A DNA stretch of 64,000 bases from Delphinapterus leucas (taxonomy: Eukaryota; Chordata; Mammalia; Artiodactyla; Monodontidae): the NCBI RefSeq assembly GCF_002288925.2, contig NW_022098024.1, forward strand, positions 181,037 through 245,036. The letters run 5' to 3'. The position numbers were made by a program, and so were the translations under genes. Shown one piece after another: positions 1-10,705 of this stretch; within the stretch, counting starts at the first letter, position 1; each line of letters begins with the position of its first letter. The notes beneath the pieces were generated by a model. The model was not told where the DNA came from, did not search any database, and worked only from the letters and a program-made list of their open reading frames with translations.

Positions 1-976
1 TTTTCAACTATAATCTCTTGAAATATTTTCTCAGTCCCTTTCTTTTTCTCTTCTGCTTCTGGGACCCCTATAATTCAAATGTTGGTGTGCTTAATGTTGT
101 CCCAGAGGTCTGAGACTGTCCTTAATTATTTTCATTCTTTTTTATTTATTCTGCTCTGTGGTAGTTAGTTCCACTCTTTTATCTTCCAGGTCACTTATCC
201 GTTCTTTTGCCTCAGTTATTCTGCTATTGATTCCTTCTAGAGAATTTTTAATTTCTTTTATTGTGTTGTTCATCATTGTTTGTTTGCTCTTTAGTACTTC
301 TAGGTCCTTGTTAAACGTTTCTTCTGTTTTCTCCATTCTATTTCCAAGATTTTGGATCATCTTTATTATCATTGTTCTGAATTCTTTTTCAGGTAGACTG
401 CCTATTTCCTCTTCACTTGTTTGATCTGGTGGATTTTTACTTTGCTCCTTCATCCGCTGCATATTTCTCTGTCTTCTCATTTTGCTTAACTTACTGTGTT
501 TGGGGTCTCCTTTTCACAGGCTGCAGGTTTGTATTTCCCATTGTTTTTGGTGTCTGCCCCTAGTTGTGAGTAAGGTTGGTTCAGTGGGTTGTGTACGCTT
601 CCTTGTGGAGGGGACTGGTGCCTGTGTTGTGGTGGATGAGGCTGGGTCTTTTGTTTCTGGTGAGCAGCACCACGTCTGGTGGTGTGTTTTAGTGTGTTTG
701 TGAACTTATTATGGTTTTAGCAGCCTCTCTGCTAATGGGTGCGGTTGTGTTCCTGTCTTGCTAGTTATTTGGCATGGGGTGTGCAGCACTGGAGTTTGCT
801 GGTCCTGTGTGGAGCTTGATCTTAGTGTTGAGATGGAGATCTCTGGGAGAGCTCTCACTGATCTTTATTATGTGGGGCCTCTGGTCTGTGGTGGTCCAAT
901 GTCCTGAACTCGGCTGTCCCACCTCAGAGGCTCGTACCTGACACCTGGCCGAAGCACCAAGACCCTGTTAGCCACA
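1..976 (-). mobile_element. Young LINE-1, 5' part (ORF1 start and 5'UTR), cut by window edge
   Basis: The sequence aligns by eye, base for base over long stretches, with the 5' portion of the full-length L1 at 43,620-44,590, in the same antisense orientation. Bases 1-480 are ORF1 and 481-976 are 5'UTR. Similarity stops at about 976, just after 'gttagccaca', which is the point where the other copy enters an A-rich tandem block. The copy is therefore either 5'-truncated there or carries a 5'UTR variant. The rest of the element lies beyond the left edge. Confidence 0.9.
142..480 (-). pseudogene. L1 ORF1p N-terminal fragment (dead)
   Basis: Reading from an ATG at 480 leftward gives 112 codons of L1 ORF1p, the RNA-binding trimeric chaperone of the L1 ribonucleoprotein. 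It starts MRRQRN and contains the coiled-coil stretch NSLEGINSRITEAKERISDLE near residues 80-100, typical of artiodactyl and cetacean L1. The frame ends at a TAA where the related plus-strand ORF1 at 62.5 kb has a GAA (EQNK followed by stop instead of EQNKEK), consistent with one G-to-T nonsense change. Downstream ORF1 sequence continues to the window edge. It cannot make full-length ORF1p. Confidence 0.85.
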
Positions 977-1534
977 TGGCTTACACGTAGATGTGTTAAA
1001 TTCTCCAATCCAAAGGCCGGCCTTCTGTACTCTGCTCAGTCATCCAGCCGGGAGCCGTCCTTCGGGCCTTGTCAATAGGGAGAGCCTGCTTTGGATCCAG
1101 GTCCAGCTGCCTTCCCTAGCATCTAGAAGAAGCAGCCAACACCCCCATCGTCCCCTATCCCCGCCGCAACTCTGTCACGATCCTGGAGTGCCTGAGGCTC
1201 CGCTGCTCTTGTTTTAATTCTTGCCCTTACCCTATCACTGTGTCTTTTGTAGCTGTCTGCCACATGAACTGGTAAAAAGTTTGGAGGAATCTTTATTGGT
1301 GTCTTCCTTCATGTGAAAAGCAGATTAAGTAAGCTGTGTTTCATCAGGAACATGGTTTTTTCAATTTCTCTGACTACAACTAGGTGGTTAATTTCACTGC
1401 TTAAAGTTTTAGAGAGAGTATGAGGCCTGTCATGATTTCCAATTTGAACTCACTACTAATAAGCAACTTTTGCCTCTCTGTACCCTCAATTAGCTAAAAT
1501 CTGGAGAATCCCCTATACCTCCTATTGTATTATT
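977..1534. other. No recognisable gene; moderately GC-rich then AT-rich unique DNA
   Basis: Bases 977-1230 are GC-richer than the surroundings and hold an unsupported 74-codon frame (993-1217). This part could be an unrecognised stretch of L1 5'UTR, but it does not match the 5'UTR of the full-length L1 in this window. Bases 1,231-1,534 show no recognisable feature. Confidence 0.4.
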
Positions 1535-2410
1535 TTGTTGAAAAATTCACCAGTGAAGCTATTTAAACATAAAATTGAAGATTTTAAATATTACAGATTT
1601 ATTTCTTTAATAGGTATGAGACATTCAATATCTAATACTTCTGGTATTAGTTTAGATAAATTATGTTTTTTAAAGCGATTTATTCTGTCAGCTGACTTTA
1701 AACATTTATTGGTATAGAGTTATTCATATTTAAATACCTGCAGAATCTACTGTTATATCTCCTTTTTCATGTAAGTAGTAGATCATTGATTGATATCTAT
1801 TCTCCTTTTCTAATATATGCATAAAATGCTATGAAATTCCTTCAAAGCACTGCTTCAGCTGCATCCCACAATTTGGACATGTCATATTTATATTATCATT
1901 CAGTTAAATTGTCTAATTCTCCTTGTGATTCCTTTTTCAATTCCATGTGCTATTTAGAAGTATGTTGCTTAGTTCCCCAATATTTGGATATTTTCTGGGT
2001 TTTGTTTTTAGCTTAGCTTTTACTGTGGTAAGAGAACATATTTAAATGATATGTCTACTTAAAATTTCATGAAAGTTGCTATTTTGTTCTAAGTTTTGTG
2101 TGTGTTTGAAAATAAAGTTTTGTCATTTTTGTTTGCAGTGTTTTCTATGTCTGTTAAATCAGTTTTTAAAGCAATGTTTAGATTTTCTATATTGTTACTG
2201 ATTTCTTGTCAGTTATTGAAGAAGGTATTAAAATTTCTCAATTTGATTATAACTTTTATTATTCTTTAGGTTCTGTCAAGTTTTGCCTTATAGATATTAA
2301 AGTTGTATTATTAGGTACATACATATAAGAACAGTTATATCTTTCTCATTGATTTATTCTTTTGTTATAAAATGTTCCTCTTTATCTCTAATAATTTTCT
2401 TTTTTTTTTG

Positions 2411-2584
2411 ATATGGATCATTTTTAAAGACTTTATTGAATTTGTGACAGTATTGCTCCTGTTCCATGATTTGATCTTTTGGCCATGAGGCATGTGGGAT
2501 CCCAGCTCCCCGACCAGGGATCGAACCCACACCCCCCACATTAGAAGGTGAAATCCCAACCACTGGACCACCAGGGAAGTCCCA
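2411..2584 (-). mobile_element. tRNA-derived SINE (CHR family, older type)
   Basis: The reverse complement begins 'gggacttccctggtggtcca' and continues with 'gtggttgggatttcacc' and the B-box-like 'gggttcgatccctggtc', the usual layout of cetartiodactyl tRNA-Glu SINEs. The tail 'aaagtctttaaaaatgatcc' ends in T/A-rich sequence. It lies inside the L1M with T-rich flanks resembling a short duplication ('ttttctttttt' on both sides). RNA polymerase III A/B-box remnants are present, but it is not a tRNA gene. Confidence 0.85.
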
Positions 2585-3596
2585 GTTTTCTTTTTTTAAC
2601 ATCTACTTTGTCTTATGCTAGTGGGACTATAATAGCTTTCTTTGGTTAATGTTTATGTGGCTCGTTCCTTTACCTTTCTGTTAATTTTTAAAGAGAGTCT
2701 CTTATAAGCAATAAAAAGTGGGTTTTTTTCCTTTTAAATAAAATCTCATAGTCAAATGGTGTTTTATACTAGTCTTTTAATTGGAATATTTGTCCATTTA
2801 CATGCTGTACAATTATTGACATATTTGTGTTCATAGATATCATTTTACCATTTGTCTTCCATTTGTCCCATGATTTTTATAATCATTTTCCTCTACCTTT
2901 CTTCTGTTAGGTGTATACATTATTTTGTTTAAAAATTGTCCCTCTATTGTTTTATTAATTATGTATTCTTTTGTTATGCTTGTAGTATTTGCTTTAGAGA
3001 CATTACAGCACACATTCTTGACTCATTAAAATTAGTTCTTTTACTACTACACAGACTGGCTGGATGTTACAAATTTTCAATTACATTTACTCTGCTGCTT
3101 TATGTGCTATCCTACATTTTACTTCTATGTATATTTAAAAATCCCACATGACACTATTATATATCACATATATTTATCTATATATTAGCACTTTTGTTAT
3201 TTTTAATTCCTTCTTAGATCTCTTACTTTTGTCTGAGGTCATTTTCCTTCTTTCTGAAAAATTACAGTTTTCTTAGTATTTCTGTTAGTGAGAGATAGCT
3301 GGTGATTAATTCCCTCAGTCTTTGTTTATCTGGGAAAGTTTTAATTTTGCTATTACTTTTGAAATATATTTTCAATGGATGTGGAATTCTAAATTGACAC
3401 TTACCTTCAGTATGTTAAAAATGTTATTGTCTTCCCAATATCATAATTTTGGTCTAGAGGTCAATTTGTAATTCTTATTGTTGCTTCTGTGTAGGTAATG
3501 TCTTTCACGTCTAATGATTTTTAAAATTTCCTTTTTTCTTTTGAATTTTCAGCAATTATGATGTATCTGGTTGTGATTTTATTTATATTTATTTAT

Positions 3597-3943
3597 TTAT
3601 TTTAAAAATTTTATTTATTTTTCACTGCATTGGGTCTTCATTGCTGCACACAGGCTTTCTTTAGTTGTGGCGAGTGGGGGCTACTCTTCATTGTGGTGCA
3701 TGGACTTCTCATTGTGGTGGCTTCTCTTGTTGCAGAGCACGGGCTCTAGGCTTACGGGCTTCAGTAGTTGTGGCACATGGGCTCAGTAGTTGTGGCTCGC
3801 AGACTCTAGAGCACAGGCTTGGTAGTTGTGGCACACGGGTTTAGTTGCTCTGCGGCATGTGGGATCTTGCCACACCAGGGCTTGAACCCGTGTCACCTGC
3901 ATTGGCAGGCAGATTCTTAACCACTGTGCCACCAGGAAAACCC
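3597..3943 (-). mobile_element. Long tRNA-derived SINE with internal 'agttgtggc' repeats
   Basis: The reverse complement starts 'gggttttcctggtggcacag' and has a B-box-like 'gggttcaagccctgg', then a body made of repeated units containing 'gccacaactac'. This is the longer cetartiodactyl tRNA-Glu SINE form. A 17-bp duplication (tatttatatttatttat) flanks it at 3580-3596 and 3944-3960, giving firm ends. It is inserted in the L1M, so it is younger than that element. Confidence 0.88.
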
Positions 3944-4489
3944 TATTTATATTTATTTATGTTTATCTTGCTGGGGTTTCATAGTTGTTCTTTCATCTGT
4001 GAGTTGATATCTTTTGTAAATTTTATAAGATTCTTGGCCATCATCTCTCCAAAAATTGTTTCTTGCCCTCTCTTATAATCCACTCTTTATCAAACTCCAA
4101 TTTACATGTATGTTAAGTTTTTTCACTATACCCATTTGTCTCTTTTTCTCCTTTCTACACTTGTTTCTCTCTGTGTTTTAATTTGGACATTATCTATGGA
4201 CCTTTTAAAAATTTATTTAATTAAGCCACACTTCAGCTGTGCCAAGCTATTCAGAACCCTTAATTTTAATTATGGTATTTTTCAGTTCTATGAATTCCAT
4301 TTGATTTTTAAAAAATAATTCTTGCTTTTCTGGGAAAATTCTCTTTGTTTTCTCAAGTAACAATTTATTAATTAAAAACTTTTTTAAAGTCAATTTCTGA
4401 TTAGCTCCAATTTTGGATCATCTGAGAGTTTGTTTTTATTGTGTTTTTCTCTTGATCTTGTCTTTTGGTGTGAATACATGGATGATAGA

Positions 4490-4690
4490 AAACTGTATGG
4501 AAAAAAATCTCAAAATAATTATGCTGAGTGAAAGAAGCCAGAATAAAAAGAGTACCTACTCTTTGATTCCATTTATATAAAGTTCTAGAAAATGCGTACT
4601 AGTCTATACTGAGAGAAAGCAAACCATTGGTGGCCTGGAAATAGGGCAGAAATCAGTCTGTAGACATTTGAAACTTCATAACAGCAAATC
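4490..4690 (+). mobile_element. L1M 3'UTR fragment, sense
   Basis: The stretch 'atgctgagtgaaagaagcca' followed by 'tttgattccatttatata' and 'ttggtggcctgg' is the characteristic 3'UTR of old L1M elements in sense orientation, also seen at 18.8 kb and 33.2 kb. It abuts the antisense L1M to its left. Ends are approximate. Confidence 0.65.
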
Positions 4691-4699
4691 TAATGAATA

Positions 4700-5090
4700 A
4701 TATGATATAAAAAGGAAAGTTTGGACAGGGTCATAAAAGGATTATTTTGGGAAGTTACCTTTAGTCTGATTTGGTGGCAGACAATGTGAGGCGTGAAGGA
4801 AGAAAACAGTCAGGAGTGATAACATGGGTAGCTATTTTGGTGATGGTGCCGTCTACTGAGGTAACACAGGGTAAGAACAGGGTTTTTGAAGACAAAATGT
4901 TGAAAATACTTTCAAACATTTAGTGTTTGTACAGTCATATTTATTGATTTGGAGCTTGAGAGAGATCTGGGAGATAAAGAGAAGGCAGTGCAAACCAAGG
5001 CAAAGTGTTGTAGAGAAAGAACAGAGGGCTGACCACAGAGCCGATAAGAGCACCAAATGCTAAGCAGAGAAAGGGGCAGTAACAAGGTGC
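4700..5090 (-). mobile_element. Possible antisense L2 remnant
   Basis: Phrases such as 'ggagtgataacatgggtagc' and 'gatggtgccgtctactgagg' resemble the antisense reverse-transcriptase region of L2 seen more clearly at 37.2-38.6 kb. Divergence is high and no frame is open. It could instead be unrelated unique DNA. Confidence 0.4.
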
Positions 5091-5194
5091 TGCGGAAACC
5101 AAAAATAAGGAGATTGTAAATAAGCTAATGTGTCATCAAAGGTCAAAAAGTGGGGCCAACTCTCAGTAGCTTCTCAAGTCTCCTATCCCATTTG

Positions 5195-5525
5195 TGTGAT
5201 ATTCTGTTTGCCTCCTATGCTCTTCCCCATTTCATTCCTTGTAAACTGTTCCTCCTTCAAGGAGGCCACCTTTTTTGGAAAGTTCCCCCCTGAGCCCCTC
5301 AGGTAGACTTTGGAGCACACTTCTTATGGTTCCATTTGTTTTGATTCCGCTCATCACATTACATTTAAATTATCACTCTGCAAGCCTGTCTCCTTGTCAG
5401 ACTGTGACTTTTGATTTTGTATTCCCAGCACCACTACATTTCAACCTTGGCTGAATCCCTAGTGCCTAGAGTAGTAATTTTATTGAAGACACTAGAAAGT
5501 TATTTGTTGAATGAATAAAAAGCTA
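5195..5525 (+). mobile_element. L2 3' end, sense
   Basis: The order 'cctccttcaaggaggccacc', 'cccagcaccactac', 'ctagtgcctagagtag' and the terminal 'ttgttgaatgaata' matches the L2 3' terminal layout (stop-proximal ORF2 then the '...gtgcctagcacatag...ttgttgaatgaatga' end). It is an ancient mammalian LINE remnant without coding capacity. Confidence 0.75.
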
Positions 5526-6639
5526 CTCCAAAAAATCAGGGAATCTAAATTGCTAATGATGAAAAAAAACAAACAGTGTTTTAGGGCATATTTTAGGGAT
5601 TGGCCACAAACTAGCTTAGGCAAGTTGCTGCATTTTCAAGGGAATTGGCTTCCTCAGTAAAATTAGGATGTTGGTTAATGATGATATTCTATGTTCTATG
5701 ACCAGTTCTGTTTCAGCAATTGTTTTTATTCTGGATTTAAGTAAGTATTTTGATTGAAAAACAATCTTTCTCTTTCTGCCTGTCTCAGTTCTTCCTCTGG
5801 TTTGTAAATGGGTGTGGCCTGAGTCTAGAAAGTATTGGATCTCAGTCTCCTTTATGCCTTTGTAACTTTTATGTTCCATGAGAATTTCTGAAGACAGTTT
5901 GGTTAAGACTTACAATTCTAGCAATGTCCTAAATACATGTCAGCAGGTATTGAAAGGCTGTGGATGAGAAAGTGCCATCACTTCCTGGGTAATTGGAACA
6001 AGGAAGAGGACACTGTGCACAAGGATTTGACAGGATTAACCTGTCTCCTGTACTGTAAAGCAGTAATGGGCTCATTCTTTACTCATGGCACTGCTTGTCA
6101 CCACATGACAGGGTTAACACAGTTTCTAGCACACTTGCCCGGGTTCCCTGACCAAATAGCTGAAAGCAGAGATGTGAAGACAGGACCTGGAAATTGGTCT
6201 ATTCATAGCACACACTTCAAAGTTCCTGGGATGTATTGCTAGCCATGGATATGTGTACCAATCCATGTGCCTAGTGCTCATTAAACTCTAGGTAGATAAA
6301 GGAGATTAGATGGCAGGACTAAAAGTCATGCTTTTTATTTCGTATCCCTTTTTTCTATGATTTTCATGGTAATTCATGATTAGGGAAACCCTGAGGCTAA
6401 TTGCCCGTGTGGCATTGGTGAAACAGGGGTAATCACATAACCAAATGGAAAGAATATATGCTCTAGTTCCTGGCATAGAACCTGACACTATGAAACTAGA
6501 ATCAAGACTTTATGATAGTAGGTATTAATACATAAATGCTGACTGATTAAAAAAGAGAGTATTTTCTATGTTGGTGAGAAAATGAACATTTTGTGGACTG
6601 TGTATTCATTTTTGCATCATAATGAATTGAAAATGGTTA
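5526..6639. other. Unique DNA, no supported gene
   Basis: Bases 5937-6242 hold an open frame of 101 codons on the plus strand. It has no recognisable domain, no signal peptide pattern and no splice or poly(A) context, and its length is within chance expectation. Another 87-codon frame lies at 5616-5879 on the minus strand. I see no family similarity and call neither a gene. Confidence 0.5.
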
Positions 6640-6985
6640 GCATGCCAAGCATATAATTGAAAATGTATTTAAAATATATGCATAAGATGTTCATTACAGA
6701 ATTATTTATAACAATAAACAGTTTGAAATAAACAAAATACCTTTCATCATGGGGTTGGCTAAAAACCTCTGGTGTGCCAATCCAAAGCAATATCATGAAG
6801 TCATGTTTTAAAAAGTATAGTATGACTACTGAGCAAAGTTATTGCATGTACATGGTTATTATAACCATATAACTATGTGTATATGAAGAAAAGCCCATAA
6901 AAATAATTGTGTGAGGATAGTGGTCTTTGGATAAATATTTTTCTTACATCTAATTTCCAAATTTAGGGATTAAATATCTCACATA
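6640..6985 (+). mobile_element. Possible L1M/HAL1-type 3' remnant
   Basis: 'gatgttcattacagaattat' followed by 'tataacaataaacagtttga' resembles the 3' region of old L1M or HAL1 elements ('gttcattacagcattattta'). The match fades after about 200 bases. The family is uncertain. Confidence 0.45.
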
Positions 6986-7179
6986 TTTAAAATGGTTTAA
7001 AGAAGGTTTCTAATTACCTCAAACACTGACATTTCAGAAAGGAAACACATATAACTTATCTCTGGTGGGTGTGATCCAGGAAAATCAGAGGATCCTGAAC
7101 AAAGACAGTGTTTTGACATTTAAAAGACAAAAAATAGTAATGGTGGATTTATGTGGTTTCCTTCCCTGGTGAGCTCCAG

Positions 7180-7405
7180 ATAGGTAGGGGTTTGGGTAAT
7201 TGTCTTTGGATTCAGAGAGGAGTAGACTTAAATCGTAGCTCTGGCCTCTGGAGAAATTGCATAACTTCTTTGAGCCTTGGTTCTCCTCTCTGTGACCTGG
7301 AGATAATGTTGTCTCTTTCACAAGGTTTTTTGTAAATAATGGATGAAGTGGAATAATATATGTTAAATACTTAGCACAGTGTTTTCTAATAAGTGCTTGG
7401 AAAAT
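7180..7405 (+). mobile_element. MIR SINE, sense
   Basis: The sequence follows the MIR layout: 'ggattcagagaggagtagac', then 'ttctttgagccttggttctc', then the core/3' part 'gtgacctggagataatg' and 'acttagcacagtg'. It is ancient and diverged, with no TSD visible. Confidence 0.7.
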
Positions 7406-7585
7406 TATCTTACTTATGCTGTTTGATGTAATGCACTCCTTGGTTCTTTCAATGTTCTTGTGAGATGGAAAGGGATAACCATTCATTATGTTTCCTTTGC
7501 AGATGGGGAAATGGAATCCCTAGGCTTGGATGCACTAGTTCGGTGTCATCACCAAGCCAGGTAAAAAACAGTGAAAACGTGAATA

Positions 7586-7804
7586 CAGTTGACCCTTGAA
7601 CAACACAGGTTTGAACTCTGTGGGTCCACTTATACGAGGATTTTTTTCACTAAATGCCTACTACAGTACCGCAGCATCTGTGGTTGGTTGAATCCTCAAA
7701 TGTGGCACTGCAGATATGGAGGGCTGACTGTAAAGTTACATGCGGATCTTCCACTGCATGGAGGGTCAGCACTCCTAATCTCTGTGTTGTTCAAGGGTCA
7801 GCTG
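7586..7804 (-). mobile_element. Tigger-type (pogo) MITE, MER2-like termini
   Basis: The element opens 'cagttgacccttgaacaac' and closes with its inverted complement 'gttgttcaagggtcagctg' and is flanked by TA on both sides (7584-7585 and 7805-7806), the target duplication of Tc1/mariner-superfamily elements. At 219 bp it has no transposase and would have been mobilised by a full-length Tigger. It is in the opposite orientation to the copy at 21.7 kb. Confidence 0.9.
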
Positions 7805-7806
7805 TA

Positions 7807-8974
7807 TACAGCTCTAGCTTCTCTACATATATCAACCAGGGCAGGGACCAGGGTACATTCAAAAGCCAACGGATTTATTTTTCTCATATCAGGAATAAAT
7901 AAGTATATGGAACCAGGATGTACCATCTTAAAATTTGCAAAAAGAATACTATCTCAGAGTAGTATCTCAAACACAAAACTTGAAACCTATGCACTCAGTT
8001 AACATGAAGTTTAGTTTCTTTCCGTGGATTCTGTCTTTCTGCTACCAAAAGAACCTTTCAGAGGCTCACTCATGTGCAAAAAAACCATTATTGTTCCTTA
8101 ATCTCTGATATGATCATGAGACCAGAGAACTTTACAGCTGTGGTGTGAAGCCGGTACCTCAAGAATAATGTGCCACATCCTTATTTCTGTTGCCAAATCC
8201 AGATGTGTGGGGTCCCAGCAGAGGCCCAGCAGAAGACATACCTCTACTTGATCTTATCACCGGTCACATCTGAAGCAAAATGATGAGCCTCCTTCTCCAC
8301 CCACTTTTAACACTGTGCATGCTTCATTGGTAATTTAAGGCCTAAGAGAAAGTCCTTATCTTGTCCAACTTAGCCAAGTGTGCCCCATCCCGAAATTATC
8401 TTGGATTCTCAATGATAAAGCTGATACTATGAACTAATAGGATGACGTCTGGAGTGAAGAAGCTGATAACTAGGATGGCTACCTCAGAATAGGTTCTGGT
8501 GTCTGAGTCCTCATGAAGCCAGAACTACCATTATCTTCCATGTTCTAGTACCAACCTGCCCATCGTGCCACCTTCTTCCTTCATACTGATTTCATATTAG
8601 GAGACTGATAGCCCTTCTGTGTCCCTGGGTCTATATCATGGTCAAGCCACTACACCTGGATAAGTTTTAATGACTTTGAATCTTGGGAACAATGACTTAG
8701 GGTCTTAATCTTTTCCTCTGGAAGAATACCTTGGTTTCCTTACAGAGTTTTCCATTTTCTTCCTAAGAAATAAAACTGCATATTTACAGTTTTTCTCATG
8801 CAAAAAGTGTATCCAAACTACAACCTCAAATAAACCCTGCCATACATAAACTTTGAATAAAGGCTTTACTTCATTCAAAGCCTTATAACCCATCACATTT
8901 ATTATTCATTTAACTTTTCAATATTTATCAGAATAACTTGGTTACATAATTTTAAAAAGCAAAATAGTGATTAT
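7807..8974. other. Unique DNA, no recognisable feature
   Basis: No repeat family or coding frame of note. Frames overlapping 7589-8002 lie in the Tigger element and are not genes. Bases 8,030-8,700 have balanced composition and no recognised repeat, but also no long open frame. Confidence 0.5.
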
Positions 8975-9215
8975 AAAAGTTAATATTTATTATTTACTAT
9001 GAGCCAAATATTGTTCTGGGTATTTTATATATATTATTTAATCCTCACAATTACCCTTGCAAAACAGGACTCTTGTTATGCTCATTATAAAGATGAAGAA
9101 ATTGAGGATGAGAGTGGTTAAATAACTCGTCCAGGTCACACAGCTACTAGGGCTCAGAATGATAAGTTAAATCCAAGCAGTCTGATGCCAGACCCCATGC
9201 TCTTAATACCAGCAA
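8975..9215 (-). mobile_element. MIR SINE, antisense
   Basis: The order is reversed relative to the MIR consensus: 'tactatgagccaaatattgt', 'taatcctcacaa', 'gatgaagaaattgaggatga', 'ccaggtcacacagctacta', 'aatccaagcagtctgatgcc'. This is a well-preserved ancient SINE. Confidence 0.85.
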
Positions 9216-10389
9216 TACTCAGCCTACAAGGCTTTCATGAAAGAAACATAGCAATCCTCTACTCCCCTATGAGACAATCTCTTCAATTACTTCAGTTGTT
9301 TCTTCTGGTACTTACATTCTTATTGTAAGTAATATTCTTTGTTTTACAATTTTAGATGTTATGTATTGTGTTTCAGCTATGGAGGATGATATTGCCGTCA
9401 CCACTCCTCAATATTTTCCTCCTAGTGTAGTTATATCACCTGTGGCAGAAATCACTTCATTGTTTACAGTACTATTATTACTAAATGAGTATTTTTCACT
9501 GACTTCACTTCTTTTTTGTGCATAGCTATTCATTAGTTGGTGTTAATAATTCTTCCTTTTATTCATTCTCTTAATTTTCTGTTTCTATCACTAAAGCTTT
9601 TCGCCCAAGCCCTGTTTTTCCTCAAGTTGTATAATTTCTACTAAATACATGAAGAATATGTTGGTTCCTTTTCATTTTTTCTTCAAGCACTACCTTCTGG
9701 GATCCCCCAACTTCCTGCCCTTTTCCTGGGACTTCCTGGCACTTCCAGCCAGGGTTAGGACCGCTGTTTTTTCACGATCCTCTTTCATGATTTGCTTCCT
9801 CATCTAGTGAAGCAAATGTCTGAGGACCTTCCTGCGGAAAAATGCATGAGCTGTAAATTTTGTGCTCCATGGGTATCATTTAGGGATTGCATCATCTCTA
9901 TTGACAGATTGTATACATTTTTTCTTATGTCTGCATCCAATGACATTACATTAGTAATTTGAAATTGACCATAGTATATTTGCTTCATGGAAATCAGCAA
10001 ACACTATAAATCAGTGCTTTGTTTGTTTGTTTGTTTGATTGATTTTCCAGGAAAGCCTGTTGCTAAACATTTACCAGCATGCCAGTGCTGCTACCTGTTA
10101 CTTATGAGCCTTTCGGGCGGGGTGGGGGTGGTTTACAGCGAAAATTCCTGAATCAACTGGTTTCTGGTCAGTATTCTTCTCTGCCAGCACCAGCTAATTG
10201 GCTTTCTCCAATCTGTGTACTTTTTCAATGTCTTCCCCTCTTGTAGAAGCTTGTGATTTCTTAGTCATACATCTTTATCTTTCGACTCTTGGTTAAGACA
10301 GATTTGAATAGAGGGAAGCAACAAATCTATTTTTTTAATCCCACCACACATATCCAGAAATCCCACATTTAAATAGAAAACTCCCTGAG
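9216..10389. other. Unique DNA with a short TTTG repeat
   Basis: I see no recognisable gene or interspersed repeat. A five-unit TTTG run is listed separately. Confidence 0.5.
10018..10037 (+). repeat. (TTTG)5 microsatellite
   Basis: Five uninterrupted TTTG units, directly followed by two GATT units. Confidence 0.95.
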
Positions 10390-10705
10390 TTCATTGCTGA
10401 GGACAGTAGCCCAGGCAAGAGATGGTGTTGCCTTGGATCAGAGAGGTGGCAGTAGAGATGGAGAGAAGTAGATTCACTTGTGAGATTTATAAAAATAGGA
10501 ATGGAGTTTCAAGAATGTCTCCCAAGTGTCTGAATGGATGGGTTCACAAAGTGCCATTTGTCATTTAAGGAGAAGATGAAATCTGAAGGAGGAGCAGAGT
10601 AGGCGGAGAAGATGAAAAATCTGTATTTGGATGTGTTAAGTCTGACACGCCTCTGGGACATACAAGTAAAGATGTCAAGTTGGCAGGTGGTTATATGAAA
10701 ATGGA
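10390..10705 (-). mobile_element. L2 ORF2 remnant, antisense
   Basis: The text 'agcccaggcaagagatggtg', 'gatgtgttaagtctgacacg' and 'caagtaaagatgtcaagttgg' matches the antisense L2 reverse-transcriptase region, the same phrases seen at 37.9-38.3 kb. No open frame remains. Confidence 0.7.

Larger units (their letters stand above)
1535..4480 (-). mobile_element. Old LINE-1 (L1M type), antisense, interrupted by two SINEs
   Basis: Reading left to right, the sequence runs backwards through L1. It begins in ORF2 ('aattcaccagtgaagc' at 1543), passes through the endonuclease region ('gctgcatcccacaa' near 1858), then ORF1 C-terminal and N-terminal regions ('tctgttagtgagagatag' near 3281). All frames are broken by stops and indels. 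Divergence from the young L1 copies is high, so it is an older L1M-class element. SINEs at 2,411-2,584 and 3,597-3,943 inserted later. The right edge is approximate. Confidence 0.8.

Noticed and set aside
5937..6242. 101-codon frame as a small protein gene
   Set aside because: No domain, no conserved start context or transcript evidence visible, and frames of this length occur by chance in 64 kb of AT-rich DNA.
7589..8002. 137-codon plus-strand frame
   Set aside because: Its first half is the Tigger MITE in a chance frame, and the rest has no family similarity.
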